Assembly: GCA_016208645.1 (NCBI GenBank)
Contig: JACQXP010000112.1
Span: 1-15,829 of the forward strand
Source: Candidatus Methylomirabilota bacterium
GTDB lineage: Bacteria > Methylomirabilota > Methylomirabilia > Methylomirabilales > 2-02-FULL-66-22
DNA length: 15,829 nt
Direction: 5' to 3'
The translations under genes and the position numbers were made by a program. Shown one piece after another: positions 1 through 6,702 of the stretch (position 1 is its first letter; every line of letters begins with the position of its first letter). Under the pieces are notes generated by a model, which was not told the origin of the DNA, did not search any database, and saw nothing but the letters and a program-made list of their open reading frames with translations.

Positions 1-222
1 CTCACCCGGGCCTTCATCTACGCCGGCACCCCCAGCGTCATCACCACGCTCTGGAAAGTCAACGACCGCGCGTCCTACGAGCTGATGCGGGAGTTCTACC
101 GGCACCTCCAGGCGGGGCGGGACAAGGCCGAGGCCCTCCGCCAAGCCCAGCTCGCCACCCTGGAGAGATACCCACATCCGTATTACTGGGCGGCGTATCA
201 ACTGACCGGGGAGCCACGGTAA
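1..222 (+). CDS. CHAT-domain protein, C-terminal fragment (5' end outside window)
   Basis: The reading frame is open from the first base and stops with TAA at 220-222, giving the last 73 residues of a longer protein. The fragment reads through TRAFIYAGTPSVITTLWKV, then a helix-rich stretch, and ends near HPYYWAAYQLTGEPR. A small-residue/Gly-Ala segment followed by a 'V-x-T-LW-x-V' strand, and a terminal 'P-Y-Y-WAA(F/Y)-x-L-x-G' motif, are hallmarks of the end of CHAT domains, caspase-like HetF-associated peptidase folds often fused to TPR arrays. The catalytic His/Cys part and any TPRs lie upstream and cannot be seen, so activity cannot be judged. It is followed on the same strand by a CHASE2 cyclase and a FecR-like protein, a company that also occurs for CHAT proteins elsewhere, so a signalling or protein-interaction role is inferred. 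Confidence 0.85.
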   Translation, partial: LTRAFIYAGTPSVITTLWKVNDRASYELMREFYRHLQAGRDKAEALRQAQLATLERYPHPYYWAAYQLTGEPR

Positions 223-235
223 TGCACATCCAGGG

Positions 236-312
236 CGTTCGGTCGTTCGGGTGTTCGAGCGTTCGGTTGTTCCCTGTACCACCGAACCACCGAACCACCG
301 AACGGTCGAACG
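236..312. repeat. Octamer-based palindromic element, copy 1
   Basis: The left half (236-270) is a run of 8-nt units of the form GTTCGGNN. The right half (278-312) is the inverse run, CCGAACNN. Folding 236-270 against 278-312 around a 7-nt loop gives 27 Watson-Crick pairs out of 35, plus several G-T wobbles; mismatches fall mostly at the variable NN positions. It lies between two co-oriented genes (CHAT end and cyclase start), so it could attenuate transcription or protect mRNA ends, but there is no T-tract and the role is unknown. A related copy with the same word order lies at 11317-11440. Confidence 0.8.
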
Positions 313-332
313 TACTCTAACAGGGCCGGGGC

Positions 333-2333
333 ATGGGGCTTCGTTTGCCGGAACTCCGTGCGCGCGGCCGGCGATTCCTGCTGGGCCTGGTCCTGGGGTT
401 TCTGGCCAGCGCTGCGGTGGCGACCGTCACGTCGCTGGGGTACTTCTCCGGCTACCAGGGGAAGGCCCTGGACCTCTACTTTTGGGCCCAGGGCCGGACC
501 CGCGCGCCGGAGATCGTCCTCGTCGCGATAGACGACGCCGCGTTCCAGCGCCTCAACGAACGCCAGCCGCTCCCCCGCGACTACCTTGCCGGGGTCATTC
601 GGGGCCTGCGCAAGAGCGGCGCGCGCCTGATCGGTCTGGATGTGGACCTGCGCCGACCGACGAATCCGGCCGACGACCGCGCGCTGCTGGCCGCCATCCG
701 GGGGGCACCGGGCGATCCGGCCGGCCCCGTGGTCGTCGCCCGGACGCTCACCGTCGCGTCCGACTCCGCCGGGGACATCCGCTACCGACCCATGCCGTTG
801 TACGAGCCGCTGTTGGAGGCGGCCTCGGGCTTCGCCGAGGTGCCCAAGGATGACGACGGCTTCTTCCGCCGGATCCCCCTGGTCGTCCCTTTGGGGGACG
901 GACAGGTCCTTCCGTCTCTCTCGCTCCGGTTGCTGGCGAGGCTCGGAGGACTGGACCCTGCGGAGTTTGCCCGGACCCTGGCCGGGCCCGAACCGGTGGG
1001 GCTGTCTCTCCCCGAATGGGACGAGGCCCGCGGCGCACTCCGCCAGGCATCTCCCCTCCGCTTCTTCCGGGACGACGACTGGAAGATCAACTACATTGGC
1101 CCCGCCGGCAGCTTCCTCACCATCGGAAGCGACGCGGTGTACCAGCTCGGCGTCTCCGACCAGGAGGTTGCCCGGGAGAACCCGTTGCGGGATCGAATCG
1201 TCCTGGTGGGCGCGACCTTCGGCGAGAGCCGTGACGCCTTCCCGACGCCGCATGGGATCATGTACGGCGTGGAGATCCACGCCAATATCCTGCACACGCT
1301 GCTCACCCGGAGCCAGATCCAATCCGTTGCCTGGGGCGCGAGCCTCCTGCTGCAATTCATCCTGTGCCTGGCCCTCAGTGCTCTCTTCGCCCTGCTCCGG
1401 CCGAACCGGGCCCTGATCATCTCGCTGGGCACCGCGGCCCTGGCCGCCATCGGCCTCAGCGCATGGCCCGCTGCCGACGGCGCCTCCTGGTTCGACTTCC
1501 TCACGCCGATCCTGGCGATCCGCCTGGCCGCCAGCCTGCACGATGCCGTGGAGCGGCGCCGGATCCGGCGCTCATTTCACCAGTACATCGGCCGGGAGGT
1601 GGCGGACCGAATCTACAGCGATGATCCCGCCCTGGCGGGACAGCGCCGGACCGTCTCGATCCTGTTCACGGACCTGCGCGACTTCACCACCATGTCCGAA
1701 ACCATGGCGGCGGACCAGGTGGCCCAGCAGCTCAACGAGTACTTCCCCATGATGGTGGAGGCCGTCCAACGGCACCGGGGCATCATCAACGATTTCATCG
1801 GCGATGCCGTCATGGCGGTGTACGGCGCGCCCCTGGACAACCCGGATCACGCCCTGGACGCCGTCAGGACGGCGCGGGCGATGCAAGTCGGGCTGGCACT
1901 GCTGAACACGGGATGGCAGACCCGGGGACTGCACACGTTGAAGATGGGGATCGGCATCCACACCGGTCTCGTCTTCGCCGGGAACGTGGGCTCGCCGAAC
2001 CGGATGAAGTATACCGTGGTGGGCGATGCGGTGAACGTGGCCGCGCGGGTGGAGGGACTGAACAAGGAACTCCACACCACGCTCCTCGTCACCGGCGAAA
2101 CCTACGAGGTCATCAGGGATCGCGTGCAGGTCAAGGACTGCGGCGAGTTGAAGGTGAAGGGCCGCCACCAGGCGGTCAAGGTGTACGAGGTGCTGGCCCT
2201 CGCGGAGGCCGCGACGGGCTCACAAAGGAGGCGTCGATGGGGGCGCGATGGTGGTTCATCCTGGGCGGCCTTTTCCTTCTGGCCACGACGGGCGCCTTCG
2301 CCGCCCAAGCCGGAGAGCCCGTCGCCGTCCTGA
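333..2333 (+). CDS. CHASE2-domain class III nucleotide cyclase (membrane sensor)
   Basis: A 666-residue protein. Residues about 15-38 form a membrane segment, about 40-330 match an extracytoplasmic CHASE2 sensor (start IVLVAIDDAAF), three more hydrophobic segments lie near 335-358, 363-381 and 388-404, and the catalytic domain spans about 435-620. Metal-binding aspartates D447 (LFTDLRDFT) and D491 (FIGDAVM) and the transition-state pair N568/R572 (NVAAR) are present, so it should make a cyclic nucleotide from an NTP in the cytoplasm. The purine-recognition position normally Lys in adenylate cyclases (K-F-I-G-D) is Asp, D487, and its partner position is T561, so cAMP is likely but not certain. 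The domain ends near VKVYEVLAL (about residue 630); the last about 32 residues overlap the next gene in another frame and are Arg/Ser/Pro-rich, so the true C-terminus may be shorter if a base error exists. The start has only a weak ribosome site. Confidence 0.9.
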   Translation: MGLRLPELRARGRRFLLGLVLGFLASAAVATVTSLGYFSGYQGKALDLYFWAQGRTRAPEIVLVAIDDAAFQRLNERQPLPRDYLAGVIRGLRKSGARLIGLDVDLRRPTNPADDRALLAAIRGAPGDPAGPVVVARTLTVASDSAGDIRYRPMPLYEPLLEAASGFAEVPKDDDGFFRRIPLVVPLGDGQVLPSLSLRLLARLGGLDPAEFARTLAGPEPVGLSLPEWDEARGALRQASPLRFFRDDDWKINYIGPAGSFLTIGSDAVYQLGVSDQEVARENPLRDRIVLVGATFGESRDAFPTPHGIMYGVEIHANILHTLLTRSQIQSVAWGASLLLQFILCLALSALFALLRPNRALIISLGTAALAAIGLSAWPAADGASWFDFLTPILAIRLAASLHDAVERRRIRRSFHQYIGREVADRIYSDDPALAGQRRTVSILFTDLRDFTTMSETMAADQVAQQLNEYFPMMVEAVQRHRGIINDFIGDAVMAVYGAPLDNPDHALDAVRTARAMQVGLALLNTGWQTRGLHTLKMGIGIHTGLVFAGNVGSPNRMKYTVVGDAVNVAARVEGLNKELHTTLLVTGETYEVIRDRVQVKDCGELKVKGRHQAVKVYEVLALAEAATGSQRRRRWGRDGGSSWAAFSFWPRRAPSPPKPESPSPS

Positions 2334-3190
2334 CCGAGATCCGGGTCGGGCAGGGCGAGGTGCGGGTGAAGCCGGCGGCCGAGGCGGAGTGGAAGGCCCC
2401 GCTGCCGCTCCTCTCCCTGCGACCGGGCGATCAGATCCGGGCCACGCGGAACGCCACGGTCGTTCTGATGTTCACGGGGGGCCAGGGGACCCTCACCGTT
2501 TCAGCCGGGAATTCTCCCTATACCGTGCAGGCCCCGGCGGCCGGCGCGGCGCCGGGGAAGACCCCGGAGCTGCTGGCACACCTCAGCAGAGTCCTGATGG
2601 GCAAGAAGAAGGAGCTGAGCTATGTCCCGCTGGCGGTCCGCAGCGTCAAACAGCCGCCGCTGCTGCTCTCCCCACGGGACGGGAAGCTGCTCGGACCGCC
2701 GGCACTGGAGTGGGCCGGCTCCGATCGGGCGCGATACGCGGTCCGACTCTTCGGCCCGCAGGGGCTGGTGTGGGAGCAGGCGAACCTGCCCCGGGCCCCC
2801 CTCCCCTACCCGGCAAGCGCGCCACAGCTTCGCCCGGGTGTGGTCTACCGCTGGGAACTGGAAACCCGGGGCTTCCCGGCCCAGCAAGGACAGTTCACGA
2901 TCCTGCCGCCGGCCGAGATCGCGCCGATACGGCAGGCCCTCGCCACGCTCGACCCGGCCGGGATGCCGAACTTTCCGAAGAACACCGTGACCCTGATGCG
3001 GGCGGGATTCCTGTTCGAGCAGGAGCTGTACGCCGAGGCCCGGAATGAGCTGCAGGCCGCCATCGCCGCCGACCCGGATGAGCCGAGCCTGCACCTGATG
3101 CTGGGCCATGTCTACGAGCGAACCGGTCTCGCGGGGCTGGCCGCCGAGGAGTTCGACGAGGCGCAGTTCCTGGTATCTCGCACGCCGTAA
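2237..3190 (+). CDS. Secreted FecR-like protein with C-terminal TPR
   Basis: A 317-residue protein starting at the ATG preceded by AAAGGAGG (2224-2231), a near-ideal ribosome site 5 nt upstream, although the frame is open further upstream. A signal peptide is clear: MGARWW, a hydrophobic core (7-20), then an AFAAQA cleavage region near 20-25. Residues about 28-100 resemble a FecR-type beta domain (VGQGEVRVKPA, LRPGDQIRATRNATVVLMFTGG). Residues about 138-225 are a beta-sandwich-like stretch (LLLSPRDGKLLGPPALEW, VVYRWELET) resembling Fn3-like repeats. Residues about 248-313 contain TPR-like helices (LFEQELYAEARNELQAAIAADP, LGHVYERTGLAGLAAEEFDEA). It would act in the periplasm or outside, probably as a binding or scaffold protein. 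It overlaps the cyclase gene by 97 bp, which implies co-transcription. The exact partner is unknown. Confidence 0.85.
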   Translation: MGARWWFILGGLFLLATTGAFAAQAGEPVAVLTEIRVGQGEVRVKPAAEAEWKAPLPLLSLRPGDQIRATRNATVVLMFTGGQGTLTVSAGNSPYTVQAPAAGAAPGKTPELLAHLSRVLMGKKKELSYVPLAVRSVKQPPLLLSPRDGKLLGPPALEWAGSDRARYAVRLFGPQGLVWEQANLPRAPLPYPASAPQLRPGVVYRWELETRGFPAQQGQFTILPPAEIAPIRQALATLDPAGMPNFPKNTVTLMRAGFLFEQELYAEARNELQAAIAADPDEPSLHLMLGHVYERTGLAGLAAEEFDEAQFLVSRTP

Positions 3191-3200
3191 CGACCGACGA

Positions 3201-3252
3201 CCGACAGGGACAGGGATAGGGATAGAGAGGAGTCACCCCCTGTCCCTGTCGG
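3201..3252. terminator. Hexamer-based hairpin between convergent genes, probable terminator
   Basis: The arms CCGACAGGGACAGGG (3201-3215) and CCCTGTCCCTGTCGG (3238-3252) are perfectly complementary over 15 bp around a 22-nt loop. The plus-strand 3' side continues into TTCTTTGTTCT, so termination of the FecR-like gene's transcript is plausible; the minus-strand side lacks a T-run. The left half is built from 6-nt units (ACAGGG, ACAGGG, ATAGGG, ATAGAG), so it belongs to the short-period palindrome group seen in other gaps of this window. Confidence 0.7.
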
Positions 3253-3262
3253 TTCTTTGTTC

Positions 3263-4408
3263 TCAGGCCACGCGTTTGCGGAAGCTCAGGACGGCCCAGT
3301 ACAGCAGGATCAGGACGAACCCGCCCAGGATGACCAGGTCCTTCCAGACCAGCGACAGCCCGGCCCCCCGCAGCGTCACCGCCCGCACCGCCCGGGAGAA
3401 GTACATCAGCGGGAACAGGGAGGATATGGGGCGGATGTAGTCGGGGATGGCCTCGATGGGGGCATACGCCCCGGAGAGCATGAAGACCGGCAGGATGTAG
3501 AAGACGGCGATCTGGACCGCCTGGAACTGGGAGCGCGAGACCGTCGAGATGAGGAGGCCCGTGGCCAGCGAGGACAGGACGAACAGGGCACACAGGGCCA
3601 GCAGCAGGGGCAGCCGTTCCACCACGGGGACGTTGAACCAGCGGTCGGCCACGAAGAGGATGGTGGCCACGTTGAGCAGGGAGATGCCGAAGTACGGGAG
3701 GAGCTTGCCCAGGATCAGCTCCGTCCGGGTGATCGGTGTGGCCATGAGCTGGTCCAGCGTCCCCCGTTCTCGCTCCCGGGGAATGGTGACGGCCATCAGC
3801 ATGACGGTGAGCAATTGCAGGGTCAGGCCGATGACCCCGGGCATGACGTAGCTCAGGTACTGGAGGCCGGGGTTGTAGCGGATCTCCCTGTGGACGAAGA
3901 CCGGCTGGATCAGCCGGCGTCCGCGGTCCGGGCGCACCCCCCGGGCCCATAAACCCTTGATCGCCCGCTCGGTGTTGTAGCGCTGGATGACCCGCCGCGC
4001 CACGCCCTCCACGATCGGCGCCGAGTTGTTGTCCGTCCCGTCCAGCAGCAACTGGAGCTGCGCCTCCTCCCCCGCCTCGATCTGCCGCATGAATCCCCGC
4101 GGGATGACGATGGCCGCCTTGATCTTCCCCTGGGCCAGGAGATCCTGGGCCTCCTGGAGCGTGGCCACCTCGCCCTGGAGCTGTACCTCGTCGTAGGTGC
4201 TGAAGGCCGTGACGATGACGTTGCTCTCCGGCGAGCCGTCCTGGTTCAGGATGACCGACGGGATCTGGCGCAGCTCCCCCGTCTCCAGGGCCTTGCCGAA
4301 CAGGAACGTGAGCACGATCGGCATCACCAGGATGAGCAGCAGGCTGCGCCGATCCCGCAGGATCTGCCGGGTCTCCTTGCGCGCCACGTGTCCGACGACC
4401 GCCAGCAT
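3263..4408 (-). CDS. ABC-2 type transporter permease
   Basis: A 381-residue membrane subunit of an ABC exporter. It has one N-terminal membrane segment (about 22-40, after the cytoplasmic KETRQILRDRRS motif typical of this family), a long extracytoplasmic domain (about 45-180), then a block of hydrophobic segments from 185 to the end. The conserved cytoplasmic loop RERERGTLDQLMATPITRTE (211-230) is characteristic of ABC2_membrane_3/YhhJ-DrrB type permeases. The start codon lies 3 nt after the stop of the ATPase gene, so the two are coupled. The substrate is unknown; relatives export drugs, lipids or other hydrophobic compounds. No HlyD-type membrane fusion protein is seen in the window. Length is normal for the family. 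Confidence 0.93.
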   Translation of the reverse strand: MLAVVGHVARKETRQILRDRRSLLLILVMPIVLTFLFGKALETGELRQIPSVILNQDGSPESNVIVTAFSTYDEVQLQGEVATLQEAQDLLAQGKIKAAIVIPRGFMRQIEAGEEAQLQLLLDGTDNNSAPIVEGVARRVIQRYNTERAIKGLWARGVRPDRGRRLIQPVFVHREIRYNPGLQYLSYVMPGVIGLTLQLLTVMLMAVTIPRERERGTLDQLMATPITRTELILGKLLPYFGISLLNVATILFVADRWFNVPVVERLPLLLALCALFVLSSLATGLLISTVSRSQFQAVQIAVFYILPVFMLSGAYAPIEAIPDYIRPISSLFPLMYFSRAVRAVTLRGAGLSLVWKDLVILGGFVLILLYWAVLSFRKRVA

Positions 4409-4411
4409 GAC

Positions 4412-5353
4412 CTACCCCGTCCCGTTCGTGTCCTGGGCGCCCCGGGTGAGGGACATGAACACGTCCTCCAGGGTGGGCGCAACGGCGCGGATGCTCTTCA
4501 CCGCGACCCCTTGGGCGACCAGCACCTCCTGGAGGTGATGGCGCAGGTGGGTGGTCGTCTTGGCGAAGACCCGGAGCGTATGGCCGTAGATGCTCACGCC
4601 CGTCACGCCGTCGAGGCGCCGGGCGACGGCGGCCGCCTGCATCACGGGCAACGCGTCCACCTCGAGGAGGGCCTCACCCATCTCCGCCTTGCACTGCTCC
4701 GGCGAGCCCAGGCCGATGAAGCGGCCCCGGTGCATGAAGCCGATGGTCTGGCAGCGCTCCGCCTCTTCCACGTAGTGGGTGGTCACCAGGATCGTGCGGC
4801 CTTCGGCCGCCGCCTCGTAGAGGAGATCCCAGATCCGCTGGCGGGACGGGGGATCCGCGCCCGCCGTGGGCTCGTCCAGGAACAGGATTGACGGCGAGTG
4901 CACCAGGGCGCACGCCAGCGCCAGCCGCTGCTTCAGGCCGCCCGAGAGGTGCTCGGTGAGCTCCCGGCGCCGATCCGCGAGGCCCACCCGCGCCAGCGTC
5001 TCGCTTGCCCGCCGCCGCCGCTCCTGGCCCGACAGCCGGTACACCCCGGCAAAGAAATCCAGGTTCTCCTCGGCCGTGAGGTCGCCGTAGAGGCTGAAAC
5101 GCTGCGGCATGTAGCCCACACACCGCTTGACGGCCTCGGCATCGCGCCGGACATCCAGCCCGGCCACGCGCGCCGTCCCCTCGCTGGGCAGGAGGAGGCC
5201 GCAGAGCATCCGGATGGTCGTGGTCTTGCCCGCGCCGTTGGGTCCCAGGAAGCCGAAGATCTCCCCCGTGCGGACGCTGAGGTTCAGCCCCGCGACAGCC
5301 GTCACCGCCCCGAAGCGGCGGGTGAGATTCGCCGTCTCGATCGCGAGGGACAT
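4412..5353 (-). CDS. ABC transporter ATP-binding protein (DrrA/YbhF-like)
   Basis: A 313-residue ATPase that powers the permease encoded just downstream. All nucleotide-binding elements are present: Walker A GPNGAGKTT (37-45), Q-loop Q84 (YMPQRFSLY), signature LSGGLKQR (136-143), Walker B ILFLDEP (156-162) and switch His H193 (LVTTHYVEEAE). The C-terminal 100 residues form the accessory domain common in DrrA-type subunits. The frame remains open about 200 nt upstream of the chosen ATG at 5353, but the domain begins right there (MSLAIETANLTRRFG) and a GGAGG lies about 11 nt upstream. The extended reading through the promoter region is Arg/Pro-rich and is rejected. A promoter candidate lies at 5489-5518. 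Confidence 0.94.
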   Translation of the reverse strand: MSLAIETANLTRRFGAVTAVAGLNLSVRTGEIFGFLGPNGAGKTTTIRMLCGLLLPSEGTARVAGLDVRRDAEAVKRCVGYMPQRFSLYGDLTAEENLDFFAGVYRLSGQERRRRASETLARVGLADRRRELTEHLSGGLKQRLALACALVHSPSILFLDEPTAGADPPSRQRIWDLLYEAAAEGRTILVTTHYVEEAERCQTIGFMHRGRFIGLGSPEQCKAEMGEALLEVDALPVMQAAAVARRLDGVTGVSIYGHTLRVFAKTTTHLRHHLQEVLVAQGVAVKSIRAVAPTLEDVFMSLTRGAQDTNGTG

Positions 5354-5488
5354 GGGTTGGCGTTCCTCCGGGCCGGACGCGCGCGAGGTGCCTTCGCGGG
5401 GATGACCGATCGGCGGAACCCCGGCGGCCTGTCGTCTCCGTGCCATCGGCGACGGGAGGGCGTGAGGCAACGAGTCCGATGCCGTCCC

Positions 5489-5518
5489 ATATTGACCGAA
5501 TGAGGACAGGCATGTCAA
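5489..5518 (-). promoter_or_regulatory. Candidate sigma-70-type promoter for the ABC exporter genes
   Basis: On the minus strand a perfect TTGACA -35 box (complement of 5513-5518) is followed after 18 nt by CAATAT (complement of 5489-5494, 3/6 match to TATAAT). This predicts a start near 5482 and a leader of about 130 nt. The -35 lies within an inverted repeat ATTGAC/GTCAAT spanning 5491-5519, which could also be an operator. The rest of the 5354-5623 gap holds only the ispH promoter and leader. Confidence 0.45.
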
Positions 5519-5544
5519 TCCCTTTCCCCCCGGGACAAAACCGG

Positions 5545-5573
5545 TTGACAACATCGGGGAAAATGGCTACTGT
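5545..5573 (+). promoter_or_regulatory. Candidate sigma-70-type promoter for ispH
   Basis: A perfect TTGACA (5545-5550), a 17-nt spacer and TACTGT (5568-5573, 3/6 match including the key TA..T) form a standard promoter pair. A start near 5580 would give a leader of about 44 nt to the chosen ispH ATG. It lies 26 nt from the divergent ABC promoter, so one regulator could act on both. Confidence 0.55.
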
Positions 5574-5623
5574 CCCCCGATGTCGCCATGGCGCGCAAAC
5601 GCGTTCCACTCGAGGGAATGGCC

Positions 5624-6589
5624 ATGTCTGTGAAAAAACTGCTCCTGGCGAAGCCGCGAGGCTTCTGCGCCGGAGTGGATCGTGCCATAGATGTCGTCAA
5701 CCTGGCCCTGGATCTGTACCCGGGCCCCGTCTACGTCCGCAAGGAGATCGTCCACAACGTGCACGTCGTGAACGAACTGCGGGCCAAGGGGGCCATCTTC
5801 GTGGATGAGCTGGACGAGGTGCCGGATGGCGCCACGGTGATCTTCAGCGCCCACGGGGTCTCCCCCGAGGTGCGCCGGCGCGCCGCGGACCGGGGGCTCA
5901 ACGTGATCGACGCCACCTGTCCCCTGGTGACCAAGGTGCACCACGAGGCGGTCCGGTTCGCCCAGGAGGGGCGGCCCATCGTCCTGGTGGGTCACGAGGG
6001 GCATGACGAGGTCATCGGGACCATGGGGCAGGCGCCCGAGCACATCCACCTGATCGGGTCCGCGGAAGAGGCCGAGGCCCTCCAGGTTTCCGACCCGGAT
6101 CGCATCGCGGTCATCACCCAGACCACCCTGAGCCTGGACGACACCTCGGCCATCATCGGCGCGCTCCGGCAGCGCTTCCCCGGCATCACCGCCCCGGCCC
6201 GGGACGACATCTGCTACGCCACCCAGAACCGCCAGATGGCCGTCAAGGCCATCGCCCAGCGGGCGCAGGTCATCCTGGTGATCGGCTCGCAGAACAGCTC
6301 CAACAGCAATCGGCTGGCCGAGGTGGCGCGGGATGCGGGCGCACGGGCCCACCTGATCGACGACATGTCCCAGATCGACCCGGCCTGGCTCCAGGGGGTC
6401 GAGTGCCTGGGGATCACGGCGGGAGCCTCGGCGCCTGAATACCTGGTGGACGAGGTGGTGAGCTACTTCCGGGCGCGGGGCGTGACGGACATCGAGGAGA
6501 TCCAGGCCGTGACCGAAGAGGTCAGCTTCGCCCTGCCGCCCGAGTTGGCGCGCGACCGCGCCATCCGGGGGGCCGCCCAACCCGCCTGA
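5624..6589 (+). CDS. ispH: 4-hydroxy-3-methylbut-2-enyl diphosphate reductase
   Basis: IspH/LytB, the last step of the MEP pathway, reduces HMBPP to IPP and DMAPP using an iron-sulfur cluster in the cytoplasm. The three cluster cysteines are C15 (PRGFCAGVDRAI), C99 (DATCPLVTKVH) and C197 (DICYATQNRQ). Also present are the SAHGVSP motif, the GHEGHDEVIG loop with the acid residue E129 that matches the proton-donating Glu of the family, and the late Ser/Asn substrate pocket (SQNSSNSNRL). The 321-residue length is typical. Of three in-frame ATGs (5588, 5618, 5624), 5624 is chosen because GAGGG (5612-5616) sits 7 nt upstream and the protein then begins MSVKKLLLAKPRGFCAG as in the family. The next gene uses the downstream isoprenoid products. 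Confidence 0.97.
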   Translation: MSVKKLLLAKPRGFCAGVDRAIDVVNLALDLYPGPVYVRKEIVHNVHVVNELRAKGAIFVDELDEVPDGATVIFSAHGVSPEVRRRAADRGLNVIDATCPLVTKVHHEAVRFAQEGRPIVLVGHEGHDEVIGTMGQAPEHIHLIGSAEEAEALQVSDPDRIAVITQTTLSLDDTSAIIGALRQRFPGITAPARDDICYATQNRQMAVKAIAQRAQVILVIGSQNSSNSNRLAEVARDAGARAHLIDDMSQIDPAWLQGVECLGITAGASAPEYLVDEVVSYFRARGVTDIEEIQAVTEEVSFALPPELARDRAIRGAAQPA

Positions 6590-6600
6590 GGCGCCATTGC

Positions 6601-6629
6601 GCCGCCCGGCTGTCGGCCGCCCGGGCGGC
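6601..6629. other. GC-only hairpin in the ispH-hpnD gap
   Basis: The arms GCCGCCCGG (6601-6609) and CCGGGCGGC (6621-6629) pair over 9 bp, and GCCGCCCGGGCGGC (6616-6629) is itself a perfect palindrome, so two folds compete. There is no T-run, so it is not a classical terminator. It may only modulate read-through into the next gene. Confidence 0.4.
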
Positions 6630-6702
6630 TCCGAGGCCGGGGCGCCCGGGCCATCCGCGGCACGCGATACGGGATCCGCCCCTGCAGAACACGCAGAACA
6701 CG

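Noticed and set aside
198..1541. Long minus-strand open frame opposite the cyclase gene
   Set aside because: It is a high-GC shadow: the protein is Arg/Gly/Gln-rich without domains, and the opposite frame has a clear CHASE2 cyclase.
5354..5554. N-terminal extension of the ABC ATPase
   Set aside because: It would translate the promoter region, and the ABC domain begins exactly at the ATG at 5353.
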